Assembly (NCBI GenBank): GCA_050944355.1
Contig: JBMNQX010000002.1
Coordinates: 259,725 to 323,724, forward strand
DNA length: 64,000 nucleotides
Reading direction: 5' to 3'
From: UBA4285 sp050944355
GTDB taxonomy: Bacteria > Bacillota > Clostridia > Lachnospirales > Lachnospiraceae
In this document: piece by piece, positions 23,153-31,093 of the stretch
Layout of the letters: each line of letters begins with the position of its first letter
How positions within the stretch are numbered: position 1 is the first letter of the stretch
Notes under the pieces: model-generated
Told to the model about the DNA's origin: nothing
What the model saw: the letters and a program-made list of their open reading frames with translations, nothing else
Database searches by the model: none
Made by a program: the position numbers and the translations under genes

Positions 23153-24334
23153 ATTACGAACGGATATGAGAGGCTATATGAAACAGTCGATCTGGACGCT
23201 GTGAGGGACAATGCGAAGGCACTGATCAGACGCGTGGCTCCCGGCACGAAAGCGTTCGCCGTCGTAAAAGCGGATGCCTATGGCTGCGGTGATGTTCCGG
23301 TCGCAAGAGCGCTCGCGGATATCGTCGACGGATACTGTGTCGCGACACTCCCGGAAGCTGTCAACCTGCGGCGCAACGGCATTGGCCGCGAAAAGCCGAT
23401 TCAGCTGCTGGGATACACAAGACCTGATGATTACGAGACTCTGATAGAAAACGATATCGAGGCGGTGGTATTTGACTATGAGACCGCAGAGCAGCTCTCG
23501 GATGCCGCCGGAAAACTCGGCAAAACCGCGCTTTGTCAGATCGCCGTGGATACAGGAATGTGCCGTATCGGCATGAAGCCTGACCAGGAGAGCGCGAAAC
23601 TCGTGGCGCAGATCAGTGCGCTTCCGGGTCTCAGAATCTGCGGCGCGTTCACGCATTTCGCAAAAGCAGACGAGACGGACAAGAGTGCGGCAAAGCGTCA
23701 GTATGAGCTGTTTGACGCGTTCCGCCGTGAGACCGAAAATCTGGGTGTGCACATCCCGGTTTATCACTGCGCAAATTCAGCGGCCATCATCGATCTGCCG
23801 GAGTTCAGAATGGACGGCGTGCGTCTTGGCATTGCGCTCTATGGGATGTATCCGTCGGACGAAGTAGACAGGGGAAATGTAGAATTAAAACCGGTGATCA
23901 GCCTGACGAGCAGCATCGCGATGATAAAAGAAGTGCCGGAGGGAATGGCCGTCGGGTACGGCGGTACATTTGTCACGAAGAGAAAGACCAGGGTCGCGAC
24001 GGTGACAGCCGGGTACGGCGACGGGTATCCGCGGAATCTGTCCAACAAAGGACAGGTGATCATCAATGGCCGGAAGGCGCCGATTATCGGACGCGTCTGC
24101 ATGGATCAGTTCATGGTGGATGTGACGGATATTCCGGATGTCACGCGCGACACGCCAGTGATACTGATCGGGCGCCAGGGCGATGCATGTATCACGGTGG
24201 AGGAAGCGGCAGCTCTCGCCGGTACGTTCAATTATGAATTTGTGTGTGATCTCGGAAAGAGAATTCCGAGGGTATACACGCAGGGTGGCAGGATTACAGC
24301 CCGCCACGATTACTTTTACACGAACTGGAACTGA
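23153..24334 (+). CDS. alr: Alanine racemase, apparently with an ATT start codon
   Basis: The product interconverts L- and D-alanine for peptidoglycan. FAVVKADAYGCG holds the PLP-binding lysine. The catalytic tyrosine region is VGYGGTFV, and YGDGYPRNLSNKG, GRVCMDQFMVDVTD and the C terminus also fit Alr. The first ATG/GTG/TTG in frame is GTG 23201, which would remove the conserved first strand (YETVDLDAVRDN). Upstream the frame is open only to TAG 23150, and GGAGG (23142-23146) lies 6 bases before ATT 23153. I infer initiation at ATT, giving 393 residues. ACG 23156 is an alternative. It sits between nnr and a CorC-like gene in the rex cluster. Confidence 0.85.
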   Translation: MTNGYERLYETVDLDAVRDNAKALIRRVAPGTKAFAVVKADAYGCGDVPVARALADIVDGYCVATLPEAVNLRRNGIGREKPIQLLGYTRPDDYETLIENDIEAVVFDYETAEQLSDAAGKLGKTALCQIAVDTGMCRIGMKPDQESAKLVAQISALPGLRICGAFTHFAKADETDKSAAKRQYELFDAFRRETENLGVHIPVYHCANSAAIIDLPEFRMDGVRLGIALYGMYPSDEVDRGNVELKPVISLTSSIAMIKEVPEGMAVGYGGTFVTKRKTRVATVTAGYGDGYPRNLSNKGQVIINGRKAPIIGRVCMDQFMVDVTDIPDVTRDTPVILIGRQGDACITVEEAAALAGTFNYEFVCDLGKRIPRVYTQGGRITARHDYFYTNWN

Positions 24335-24354
24335 GGAGGCAGGAAAGGGTTCAC

Positions 24355-25215
24355 ATGAGCGATGACGATCCTGGGGACCGAAAGGAAAATTTCTTTTCGG
24401 GGCTCTTTCACAGAAAAAAAGCGGAAAAGATAACGGAGGAGGAAATTCTCGACCTGGTCAGCGAGGGCCAGGAAAGCGGCGCGCTGAAGGACAGCGAAGC
24501 TGAGATGATCGGAAATGTTCTGAATTTTTCGGACACGCAGGTGCACGAAATCATGACGCACACGGCGGAGATCGACAGTTTCAGCTGCACGATGACAGTT
24601 GAAGACGCGCTTAAGAAGGCGGTCCTGGACCGGTATTCCCGGCATCCCGTGATCAACGGTGATATCGACAATATCATCGGCATTATGCATCTGAAGGATC
24701 TGGCTTACGGATATCTGAAGCCGGAGATCCGGGGCAGGGCGCTCTCAGAGCTCGGCGATGATCTGCTGATTCCGCCTTATTTTGTGCCGGAGACGCAGAA
24801 TATAAGCAAGCTTTTTCGGAGTATGCAGCACCGCAAGCTTCATATGGCCGTTGTCATCGACGAGTACGGCCAGACGGCGGGCATTGTGACGATGGAGGAT
24901 ATTCTCGAGGAGCTGGTCGGCGATATCGAAGACGAGCACGACGAAGACAACAACGATATCATTCCGGAGACGGACGGCACCTGGATTCTGAGCGGTCAGG
25001 CAAGCCTTGACGACGTCGAGGATAAGCTGGGAATGCATTTTGATGTGCCGGAGGATATCACCACGATCAACGGCTTCATGACAGACCGGATGGGACACAT
25101 TCCGGAAGAGGGAGACAGTTTCGAGACGGACTGCGACGGTTGGAATTTTCGCGTCCTCACTGTGAAAAACAGAGTGATTCAACGAGTTAAAGCGAAAAAA
25201 TCAAAGCAAGAGTGA
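24355..25215 (+). CDS. CorC/HlyC-type CBS-domain protein
   Basis: The 286-residue soluble protein has an N-terminal acidic helix (ITEEEILDLVSEGQESGAL, then EMIGNVLNFSDTQVHEIM), two CBS domains (about residues 65-185) and a C-terminal transporter-associated domain (WILSGQASLDDVEDKLG, TINGFM). This is the CorC/TlyC architecture without the DUF21 membrane part. Relatives are linked to magnesium or cobalt efflux and membrane-associated functions, and the hemolysin name is historical. Acidic ladders such as DIEDEHDEDNND could bind divalent metal. It follows alr by 20 bases, and a new strong promoter lies downstream, so it probably ends the rex operon. Confidence 0.85.
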   Translation: MSDDDPGDRKENFFSGLFHRKKAEKITEEEILDLVSEGQESGALKDSEAEMIGNVLNFSDTQVHEIMTHTAEIDSFSCTMTVEDALKKAVLDRYSRHPVINGDIDNIIGIMHLKDLAYGYLKPEIRGRALSELGDDLLIPPYFVPETQNISKLFRSMQHRKLHMAVVIDEYGQTAGIVTMEDILEELVGDIEDEHDEDNNDIIPETDGTWILSGQASLDDVEDKLGMHFDVPEDITTINGFMTDRMGHIPEEGDSFETDCDGWNFRVLTVKNRVIQRVKAKKSKQE

Positions 25216-25222
25216 TTTTGAG

Positions 25223-25251
25223 TTGACAGTTTAAATTTCTATTACTATAAT
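25223..25251 (+). promoter_or_regulatory. Consensus sigma-A promoter for ilvN-ilvC
   Basis: TTGACA (25223-25228) and TATAAT (25246-25251) are perfect hexamers separated by 17 bp. The predicted transcript starts about 36 bases before ilvN, too short a leader for a T-box or a leucine attenuator. Confidence 0.92.
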
Positions 25252-25293
25252 TGCCATAATTTCTATAAATTTGGCGGAAAGGCAGGAACAGGC

Positions 25294-25785
25294 TTGAGAA
25301 ACGCGGTATTCTCTATGATGGTTGAGAACTCGACAGGAGTGCTGAGCCGGGTTTCAGGACTCTTTACCCGCAGAGGGTACAATATCGAGAGTATTACTGC
25401 CGGCCATGTTCTCGATGAGGGTATGACCCGCATCACGATCGCGACGAGCGGGGATGACGCGGTGCTCGAGCAGATCGAGAAACAGCTGGCCAAGCTGATT
25501 GATGTAAAGGAAATCAGGGAGCTTCCGCCGGATTCTTCTGTCAACCGGGAGTTGATGCTGATCAAGGTCAAATGCGATGCGTCTACCCGGAAAGATATTA
25601 TGTCTATTGTCGAAATTTTCCGCGCGAACATCGTCGATGCCGGACCGGAGACCATGATTATTGAGATCACCGGCGGGCAGGACAAGCTGCACGCTTTTGT
25701 TGAACTTCTCAAAGATTTTCAGATCGTAGAGATCGCGAGAACCGGAATAACGGCTCTGGAGCGCGGCACATCGGTCTTGAAATGA
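25294..25785 (+). CDS. ilvN: Acetolactate synthase small (regulatory) subunit
   Basis: The 163-residue protein regulates acetohydroxyacid synthase, the first common step of branched-chain amino acid synthesis. It has an N-terminal ACT domain (FSMMVENSTGVLSRVSGLF, RRGYNIESITAG) that binds valine and a C-terminal ACT-like domain (ELMLIKVKCDAS, then MIIEITGGQDKLHAFVELL). The start is TTG 25294 with AGGAA about 5 bases upstream. No catalytic subunit is present nearby, so ilvB must lie elsewhere. It is followed by ilvC after 32 bases in one operon. Confidence 0.95.
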   Translation: MRNAVFSMMVENSTGVLSRVSGLFTRRGYNIESITAGHVLDEGMTRITIATSGDDAVLEQIEKQLAKLIDVKEIRELPPDSSVNRELMLIKVKCDASTRKDIMSIVEIFRANIVDAGPETMIIEITGGQDKLHAFVELLKDFQIVEIARTGITALERGTSVLK

Positions 25786-25817
25786 AAAACAAGCTAAGGG
25801 TCAGGAGGTAATTACGT

Positions 25818-26843
25818 ATGGCACAGCAGGCAAGAATTTTCTATCAGCAGGACTGCAACGTATCTCTGCTCGAGGGCAAGAAGATTGCCATCATCGGATA
25901 CGGCAGCCAGGGCCACGCACACGCGCTGAATCTGAAGGATTCCGGATGTGATGTGATTGTCGGTCTCTATGAAGGCTCCAAGTCCTGGAAGAAGGCTGAA
26001 GATCAGGGACTGAAGGTCTACACGGCGGCAGAGGCTGCAAAGCAGGCCGACATCATTATGATCCTCATCAACGATGAGAAGCAGAAAGCAATGTATGAGA
26101 AAGATATCGCCCCGAACCTCAAGGCAGGCGATATGCTGATGTTCGCTCACGGCTTCAACATTCACTACGGTCTTATTATTCCGCCGAAGGATGTCGATGT
26201 CACCATGATCGCCCCGAAGGCTCCGGGCCACACGGTAAGAAGTGAATATCAGGCCGGCAAGGGAACCCCGATGCTTGTAGCGGTACAGCAGGATGCGACC
26301 GGAAAGGCTCTGGATCTTGCTCTGGCATATGGCGCGGCGATCGGCGGCGCAAGAGCCGGACTTCTTGAGACAACATTCCGCACCGAGACCGAGACAGACC
26401 TCTTTGGTGAGCAGGCTGTCCTCTGCGGCGGTGTTTGCGCTCTGATGCAGGCCGGTTTCGATACGCTCTGCGAGGCAGGCTATGATCCGCGCAACGCATA
26501 TTTCGAGTGCATCCATGAGATGAAACTCATCGTAGATCTGATTTACCAGAGTGGTTTCGCCGGCATGCGCTATTCTATCTCGAATACCGCTGAGTACGGC
26601 GATTATATCACCGGACCGAAGATCATCACCGATGAGACGAAGAAGACTATGAAGAAGATCCTCGCGGACATTCAGGACGGCACATTTGCCAAGGATTTCC
26701 TGCTCGACATGAGCACCGCGAGCGGCCAGGTTCACTTCAAGATGCTCAGACAGAAGGCTGCTGAGCATCCGTCGGAGAAGGTCGGCGCTGAGATCAGAAA
26801 GCTCTATTCCTGGAGCAACGACGAGAAGCTCATCAACAACTGA
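25818..26843 (+). CDS. ilvC: Ketol-acid reductoisomerase (class I)
   Basis: The 341-residue enzyme isomerises and reduces acetolactate in valine, leucine and isoleucine synthesis. The Rossmann motif is GYGSQGHAHALNLKDSG (from residue 27). The cofactor-specificity loop reads GLYEGSKSW (49-57). Catalytic elements include MFAHGFNIHYG, PKAPGHTVRSEY, ETETDLFGEQAVLCGG with the metal-binding Asp and Glu, and ECIHEMKLIVDLIY. In many NADPH-dependent relatives the loop has Arg and a basic or neutral residue where this one has Tyr51 and Glu52. An acidic residue there raises the possibility of NADH use. AGGAGG precedes the ATG, and a strong terminator follows. Confidence 0.96.
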   Translation: MAQQARIFYQQDCNVSLLEGKKIAIIGYGSQGHAHALNLKDSGCDVIVGLYEGSKSWKKAEDQGLKVYTAAEAAKQADIIMILINDEKQKAMYEKDIAPNLKAGDMLMFAHGFNIHYGLIIPPKDVDVTMIAPKAPGHTVRSEYQAGKGTPMLVAVQQDATGKALDLALAYGAAIGGARAGLLETTFRTETETDLFGEQAVLCGGVCALMQAGFDTLCEAGYDPRNAYFECIHEMKLIVDLIYQSGFAGMRYSISNTAEYGDYITGPKIITDETKKTMKKILADIQDGTFAKDFLLDMSTASGQVHFKMLRQKAAEHPSEKVGAEIRKLYSWSNDEKLINN

Positions 26844-26865
26844 TCGGCAACTGAATATATTGACA

Positions 26866-26900
26866 AGGCTGTCCCTCTGGATCCGGGGACAGCCTTTTTT
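26866..26900 (+). terminator. Rho-independent terminator after ilvC
   Basis: AGGCTGTCCC and GGGACAGCCT form a perfect 10-bp stem around a 10-base loop, followed by a T run. Confidence 0.93.
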
Positions 26901-26997
26901 GAGGTCTTGTTTTATTCACCGTTTGACTGTATCCTTTAACCATTGGCAATTCGCCTTTCGCTCACTTTTCATGTGAGTGTATGGATTTGGAGGAAAC

Positions 26998-28026
26998 ATG
27001 GACGAGGAAGACAACAGGAATCGGGTTCCGATACGCCCGGATATGCGCAGATGGTATGCTCAGAAAAGCAGATTGAAGGCAATTCTTGCCGTTGTCGCCG
27101 CCGCGGCGGTAGTTGTTGCGGCTGTCGCGGGAGTCAGTGCATACACAAAGAGGCCGGGGCAGGGCAGTGCTTCGGGAGACATCGCTGCCGCGGAAAGCGC
27201 GTCGGATACATCATCTCTGACTGAGGAATCTTCCGTGACGACGACACAGGCTGTCACGACACAGTCAGGCGGGCGGCAGATTCACCGGATCGAGATCACC
27301 GATGAGATCAGGAGTCTTGACAACACGTCTGTAGGAACCGGCGCGAGCGTGGACGATCGGGATGAGAACAATGTTCCGAACGGCTACAAATATTACATGA
27401 ACAAGTACGGCACGCAGTATGATGCCGTGTGGCTCGCGGACACCAGTGAGAAGACGATCTATCTGACATTCGACTGCGGATATGACGTCGGCAACGCTGA
27501 GAAGATTCTCGACACGCTAAATTCGCGCGGTGTCAAAGCGACCTTTTTCATCACGCAGACATTTCTCGATACCAAACCGGATGTTCTGCAGCGGATGATT
27601 GACGAGGGACACACCGTCGGAAATCACACAATCAGCCACCCGGCGGCCGGCGAGCCGTCACTGTCCCTCGAAGAGCAGGTAGAGGACGTGATGCCGCTCG
27701 AAGAAGAGGTATATGAGAAATATGGCTATGAGATGCGCTATTTCCGCTACCCGGAAGGCGTTTTTTCCGAGCAGAGCCTCGCTCTGATGACTGGCATGGG
27801 GTTTGAATGTGTGTTCTGGAGCTTTGCGTATCATGACTGGGATACGGAAAACCAGCCGGATCATGCCGAGGCGCTTCAGGAGATGGAGGATCAGCTGCAC
27901 CCGGGTGCCGTGTATCTGCTTCATGCCGTCTCAGATACCGACACAGCCGTTCTCGGCGATTTTATCGACTATGCGAGAAGTCAGGGCTACAGTTTCGCGG
28001 CGTTCGGCAATGACAGCCGGTACTGA
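26998..28026 (+). CDS. Membrane-anchored polysaccharide deacetylase (PdaA-like)
   Basis: The 342-residue protein has a cytoplasmic N terminus, one membrane anchor (about residues 23-48, LAVVAAAAVVVAAVAGVSAY), a Ser/Thr-rich linker and an extracellular NodB domain (about 150-340). NodB motifs are present: TFDCGYDVGN carries the first catalytic Asp, and VGNHTISHP is the metal-binding HTxxH motif. YFRYPEG matches the RxPxG-type motif and LLHAV the final histidine motif. It most resembles PdaA-type N-acetylmuramic acid deacetylases, which act in sporulation cortex or wall modification. ATG 26998 has GGAGG 5 bases upstream, while ATG 26977 has none. Confidence 0.9.
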   Translation: MDEEDNRNRVPIRPDMRRWYAQKSRLKAILAVVAAAAVVVAAVAGVSAYTKRPGQGSASGDIAAAESASDTSSLTEESSVTTTQAVTTQSGGRQIHRIEITDEIRSLDNTSVGTGASVDDRDENNVPNGYKYYMNKYGTQYDAVWLADTSEKTIYLTFDCGYDVGNAEKILDTLNSRGVKATFFITQTFLDTKPDVLQRMIDEGHTVGNHTISHPAAGEPSLSLEEQVEDVMPLEEEVYEKYGYEMRYFRYPEGVFSEQSLALMTGMGFECVFWSFAYHDWDTENQPDHAEALQEMEDQLHPGAVYLLHAVSDTDTAVLGDFIDYARSQGYSFAAFGNDSRY

Positions 28027-28055
28027 ACGTGAGGAAACGGAGGGCCTTTTTACTG

Positions 28056-28084
28056 TTTCAACGCGGAAAGTGATATGCTATAAT
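28056..28084 (+). promoter_or_regulatory. Extended -10 sigma-A promoter for pyrH-frr
   Basis: TATAAT (28079-28084) is preceded by TGC, an extended -10. TTTCAA (28056-28061) lies 17 bp upstream as a weak -35. The pyrH start is 26 bases beyond the -10 box. Confidence 0.72.
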
Positions 28085-28110
28085 ACAGAAAATCGAGCGG
28101 GGAGAGAGAT

Positions 28111-28812
28111 ATGTCTGAGTACAAAAGGATTATTCTGAAGCTTTCCGGCGAAGCGCTCACGGGCGGCAAATCCGGATATGACAATGATCTCATCGGCAAT
28201 ATCGCCGAACAGGTCCGGCAGATCCGCGAAAACGGGAGTTCCGTCGGAATTGTGATCGGCGGAGGCAATTACTGGAGAGGCCGTCAGAGCAGCGGTATTG
28301 ACCGGACAAAGGCCGATCAGATCGGAATGCTGGCCACGGTGATGAACTGCATTTATGTCTCGGAAATTTTCCGCAATCACGGCCTGAAGACAGAAATCCT
28401 CACGCCATTTGCCGTGGGGACAATGACAAGACTGTTCTCAAAGGATCTGGCGTTATCTCTTTTTGAGGCCGGGACGGTTGTATTTTTCGCGGGAGGAACG
28501 GGCCATCCGTATTTCTCGACGGACACAGGCATTGCTCTGCGGGCTGCCGAACTCGACGCGGATGCGATTCTTCTGGCAAAGAACATCGACGGCGTTTACA
28601 CGGCGGATCCGAAGACGGACCCGGACGCAAAGCGCTACGACCGGATTTCCATAAAGGAGGTCGTCGAAAAGGAACTCGGCGTCATCGATCTGACCGCATC
28701 GGTAATGTGCATGGAGAACCACATTCCGCTGATGATTTTTGATCTGAAGGAAAAGAACAGTATTCTAAACGCTATGACGGGACATCTGAACGGGACGCTC
28801 GTCACAGCCTGA
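28111..28812 (+). CDS. pyrH: UMP kinase
   Basis: The 233-residue enzyme phosphorylates UMP to UDP. Amino-acid-kinase motifs are intact: ILKLSGEALTGG at the N terminus for ATP, GIVIGGGNYWRG with the UMP-binding region, TGHPYFSTDTGIALRAAEL in the middle and LAKNIDGVYTADPK near the C terminus. It is a hexameric cytoplasmic enzyme regulated by GTP and UTP in the family. GGGGAGAG precedes the ATG. The frr gene follows after 10 bases, the usual pyrH-frr pair. Confidence 0.97.
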   Translation: MSEYKRIILKLSGEALTGGKSGYDNDLIGNIAEQVRQIRENGSSVGIVIGGGNYWRGRQSSGIDRTKADQIGMLATVMNCIYVSEIFRNHGLKTEILTPFAVGTMTRLFSKDLALSLFEAGTVVFFAGGTGHPYFSTDTGIALRAAELDADAILLAKNIDGVYTADPKTDPDAKRYDRISIKEVVEKELGVIDLTASVMCMENHIPLMIFDLKEKNSILNAMTGHLNGTLVTA

Positions 28813-28822
28813 AAGGACAAAT

Positions 28823-29374
28823 ATGAGTGACCTTAAAGAATTTGAAGACAAGATGAAGAAATCTCACGAAGCACTTCGCGAGGATCTCACCACAATCCGC
28901 GCAGGACGCGCCAATCCGCACATTCTCGATAAAATTACGGTTTTGTATTACGGCGCTCCCACACCGCTTCCGCAGGTTGCCAATGTATCGGTTCCGGAGG
29001 CGAGAATGCTTCAGATTCAGCCCTGGGATCCGTCGCTGATCAAGGACATCATGAAAGCGATTCAGATCTCTGATATCGGCATTACTCCGAGCACGGACGG
29101 CAAGGTTGTAAGGCTTGTATATCCGGAACTCACCGAGGACAGGCGCAAGGAACTGAGCAAAGACGTCAAGAAGCGCGGTGAAGACGCAAAAGTTGCCATC
29201 CGCAACATCCGCCGCGACGCCAACGATTCTTTCAAAAAAGAAAATAAGGCCGGAACGATTTCGGATGATGAGCTCTCCAACATGGAAGACAGCATCCAGA
29301 AGCTGACGGACGAATATATCAAAAAGATCGACGACACAATAAAGAACAAGATGACCGAAGTCATGACATTGTAA
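28823..29374 (+). CDS. frr: Ribosome recycling factor
   Basis: The 183-residue protein splits post-termination ribosomes together with EF-G. Recognisable are the N-terminal helix (FEDKMKKSHEALREDLTTIRAGRANPH), the beta domain with LPQVANVSVPEARMLQIQPWD, and long C-terminal helices ending near TDEYIKKIDDTIKNKMTEVM. The length is typical. It is coexpressed with pyrH, and a hairpin downstream probably ends the transcript. Confidence 0.97.
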   Translation: MSDLKEFEDKMKKSHEALREDLTTIRAGRANPHILDKITVLYYGAPTPLPQVANVSVPEARMLQIQPWDPSLIKDIMKAIQISDIGITPSTDGKVVRLVYPELTEDRRKELSKDVKKRGEDAKVAIRNIRRDANDSFKKENKAGTISDDELSNMEDSIQKLTDEYIKKIDDTIKNKMTEVMTL

Positions 29375-29392
29375 TGCCTGATCAGGTTTCTG

Positions 29393-29433
29393 ATCCGTAG
29401 GGGCCCGGATCTTGCGGGACACTACGGATTTTC
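29393..29433 (+). terminator. Long hairpin terminator between frr and uppS
   Basis: ATCCGTAG (29393-29400) pairs with CTACGGAT (29422-29429), with an inner CCCG/CGGG stem, followed by TTTTC. The T tract is short, so partial read-through into uppS is possible. Confidence 0.65.
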
Positions 29434-29486
29434 TTGTATTAGTCCTGTGTCTGCCGATACTTCGCAGAAGGATGTGATAGATACCA

Positions 29487-30218
29487 ATGGATATCAGAAA
29501 TGAGAAGCTCGGCCTGGTTATTCCCTGCCACGTGGCCATTATCATGGATGGGAACGGCCGCTGGGCAAAACAGCGCCACATGCCGCGCACATACGGTCAT
29601 GCCGCCGGCGCAAAGAACGTGAAATCCGTGGTGCGGATCGCCGATGACATCGGAATTCAGTATCTGACCATTTATGCATTTTCCACGGAAAACTGGAAGC
29701 GCTCGGCGGAAGAGGTGTCCGCGCTCATGACGCTTCTGAAAAAATATCTCAGAGATTATATCGGAGAATGCAATGAGAACAATGTCCGCTGCCGCATCAT
29801 CGGAAGACGTGACGGCCTGAGACAGGATCTTGTGGACGAGATCATCGGACTCGAAGAGGCGACAAAGGCGAACACCGGGCTGCAGTTCACGATAGCCATC
29901 AATTACGGCGGGCGGGACGAGATTACCCGCGCGGTGCAGGAAATTGCCCGGGAGGCAAAAGACGGCCGGCTGGATCCGGAGGCGATCAGTGAGGATACAA
30001 TCAGCGCGCATCTTGACACAAGGGATCTGCCGGACCCGGATCTTCTGATCCGCACGAGCGGAGAGGAGAGACTCAGCAATTATCTGCCGTGGCAGCTTGC
30101 CTACACGGAGTTTTATTTTACGGATGTCTACTGGCCGGATTTCGGCAGGGATGATCTGATTGAAGCCGTCAGGAAATACAACCAGAGGGAAAGAAGGTTC
30201 GGCGGGGTAATTTCCTGA
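29487..30218 (+). CDS. uppS: Undecaprenyl diphosphate synthase (isoprenyl transferase)
   Basis: The 243-residue cis-prenyltransferase makes the C55 lipid carrier used for wall synthesis. Motifs are HVAIIMDGNGRWAKQR (diphosphate binding), GHAAGAKNV, YLTIYAFSTENWKRS, NYGGRDEI, and LIRTSGEERLSNYLPWQLAYTEFYF near the C terminus. AGAAGGATG-type sequence precedes the ATG. It leads a cluster with cdsA, dxr, rseP and ispG, which supplies its C5 precursors through dxr and ispG. Confidence 0.97.
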   Translation: MDIRNEKLGLVIPCHVAIIMDGNGRWAKQRHMPRTYGHAAGAKNVKSVVRIADDIGIQYLTIYAFSTENWKRSAEEVSALMTLLKKYLRDYIGECNENNVRCRIIGRRDGLRQDLVDEIIGLEEATKANTGLQFTIAINYGGRDEITRAVQEIAREAKDGRLDPEAISEDTISAHLDTRDLPDPDLLIRTSGEERLSNYLPWQLAYTEFYFTDVYWPDFGRDDLIEAVRKYNQRERRFGGVIS

Positions 30219-30240
30219 ATCAGCAAAGGAGAGCATGAGC

Positions 30241-31053
30241 ATGAAACAACGGATTGCCAGCGGTATTGTGCTGGGCGTTCTTATTGTGACGGCCCTAATC
30301 TTCGGGAGCTATTATCTGTTTTTCTTCTGTCTGTTCTGCTCAGCAGTCGGAATGTTTGAGTTCTACCGGGCAGTTGATATGCTGAAGACAGCACCGGCAT
30401 TTTTCGGCTACGTCATACTGGGATTCTATTATTTGTCTCTGCTGCACGGGGGACTGCTGCTGCAGGGAGCAGTTCTGTGCTGCGGATTTCTGCTCGAGAT
30501 GATTGTCTATGTCGTGACGTTTCCGAAGTACAGGACGGAACAGATTGCCTATTCGTTTTTCGGGCTGATCTGGGCCGGAGTGATGATCTCCTACATTTAC
30601 CAGACGCGCTGTCTGCAGGACGGACAGTACACAGCCTGGCTGATTTTCGCCGGCAGCTGGATAAACGACTCCTGTGCCTACTTTACCGGAAAAGCAATCG
30701 GGAAACACAAGATGGCCGCGAAGCTTTCGCCGCACAAGACGATCGAAGGGGCAGCCGGCGGGATTCTCGGTTCCGGGCTCGCGTCCATGGTTTTCGGATA
30801 TATCATGAAAGGACTCGGACTTCTGCGCATGCCGGGTGTCGGCATGATATTCTTTCTGACCGGTGTGGTCGGAGCGATATTCGGCATCTTCGGCGATCTG
30901 TCTGCATCCGCAATAAAGCGGAATCACAACATCAAGGACTACGGAAGAATCATCCCGGGTCACGGAGGAATTCTGGACCGCTTCGATTCCGTTATTTTCA
31001 CGGCGCCGGCTGTGTACTATACGTTCCAGATTCTGTTAAAGCTGAAAATATGA
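30241..31053 (+). CDS. cdsA: Phosphatidate cytidylyltransferase
   Basis: The 270-residue membrane enzyme makes CDP-diacylglycerol for phospholipids. About eight hydrophobic segments are visible. The C-terminal CdsA signature is present: SWINDSCAYFTGKAIGKHKM, LSPHKTIEGAAGG, and the final FGDLSASAIKRNHNIKDYG with the GHGGILDRFDS core. ATG 30241 was chosen over ATG 30235 because GGAG (30228-30231) is 9 bases upstream of it but only 3 from the other. It lies between uppS and dxr in the usual order. Confidence 0.96.
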   Translation: MKQRIASGIVLGVLIVTALIFGSYYLFFFCLFCSAVGMFEFYRAVDMLKTAPAFFGYVILGFYYLSLLHGGLLLQGAVLCCGFLLEMIVYVVTFPKYRTEQIAYSFFGLIWAGVMISYIYQTRCLQDGQYTAWLIFAGSWINDSCAYFTGKAIGKHKMAAKLSPHKTIEGAAGGILGSGLASMVFGYIMKGLGLLRMPGVGMIFFLTGVVGAIFGIFGDLSASAIKRNHNIKDYGRIIPGHGGILDRFDSVIFTAPAVYYTFQILLKLKI

Positions 31054-31093
31054 GAATGACAGGCGGTTACGGGATTTCCGCCGGGGAGTGAAC

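Noticed and set aside
25252..25293. T-box or leucine-rich leader peptide before ilvN
   Set aside because: Only about 36 bases lie between the predicted start of transcription and ilvN, with no leader ORF or T-box motif.
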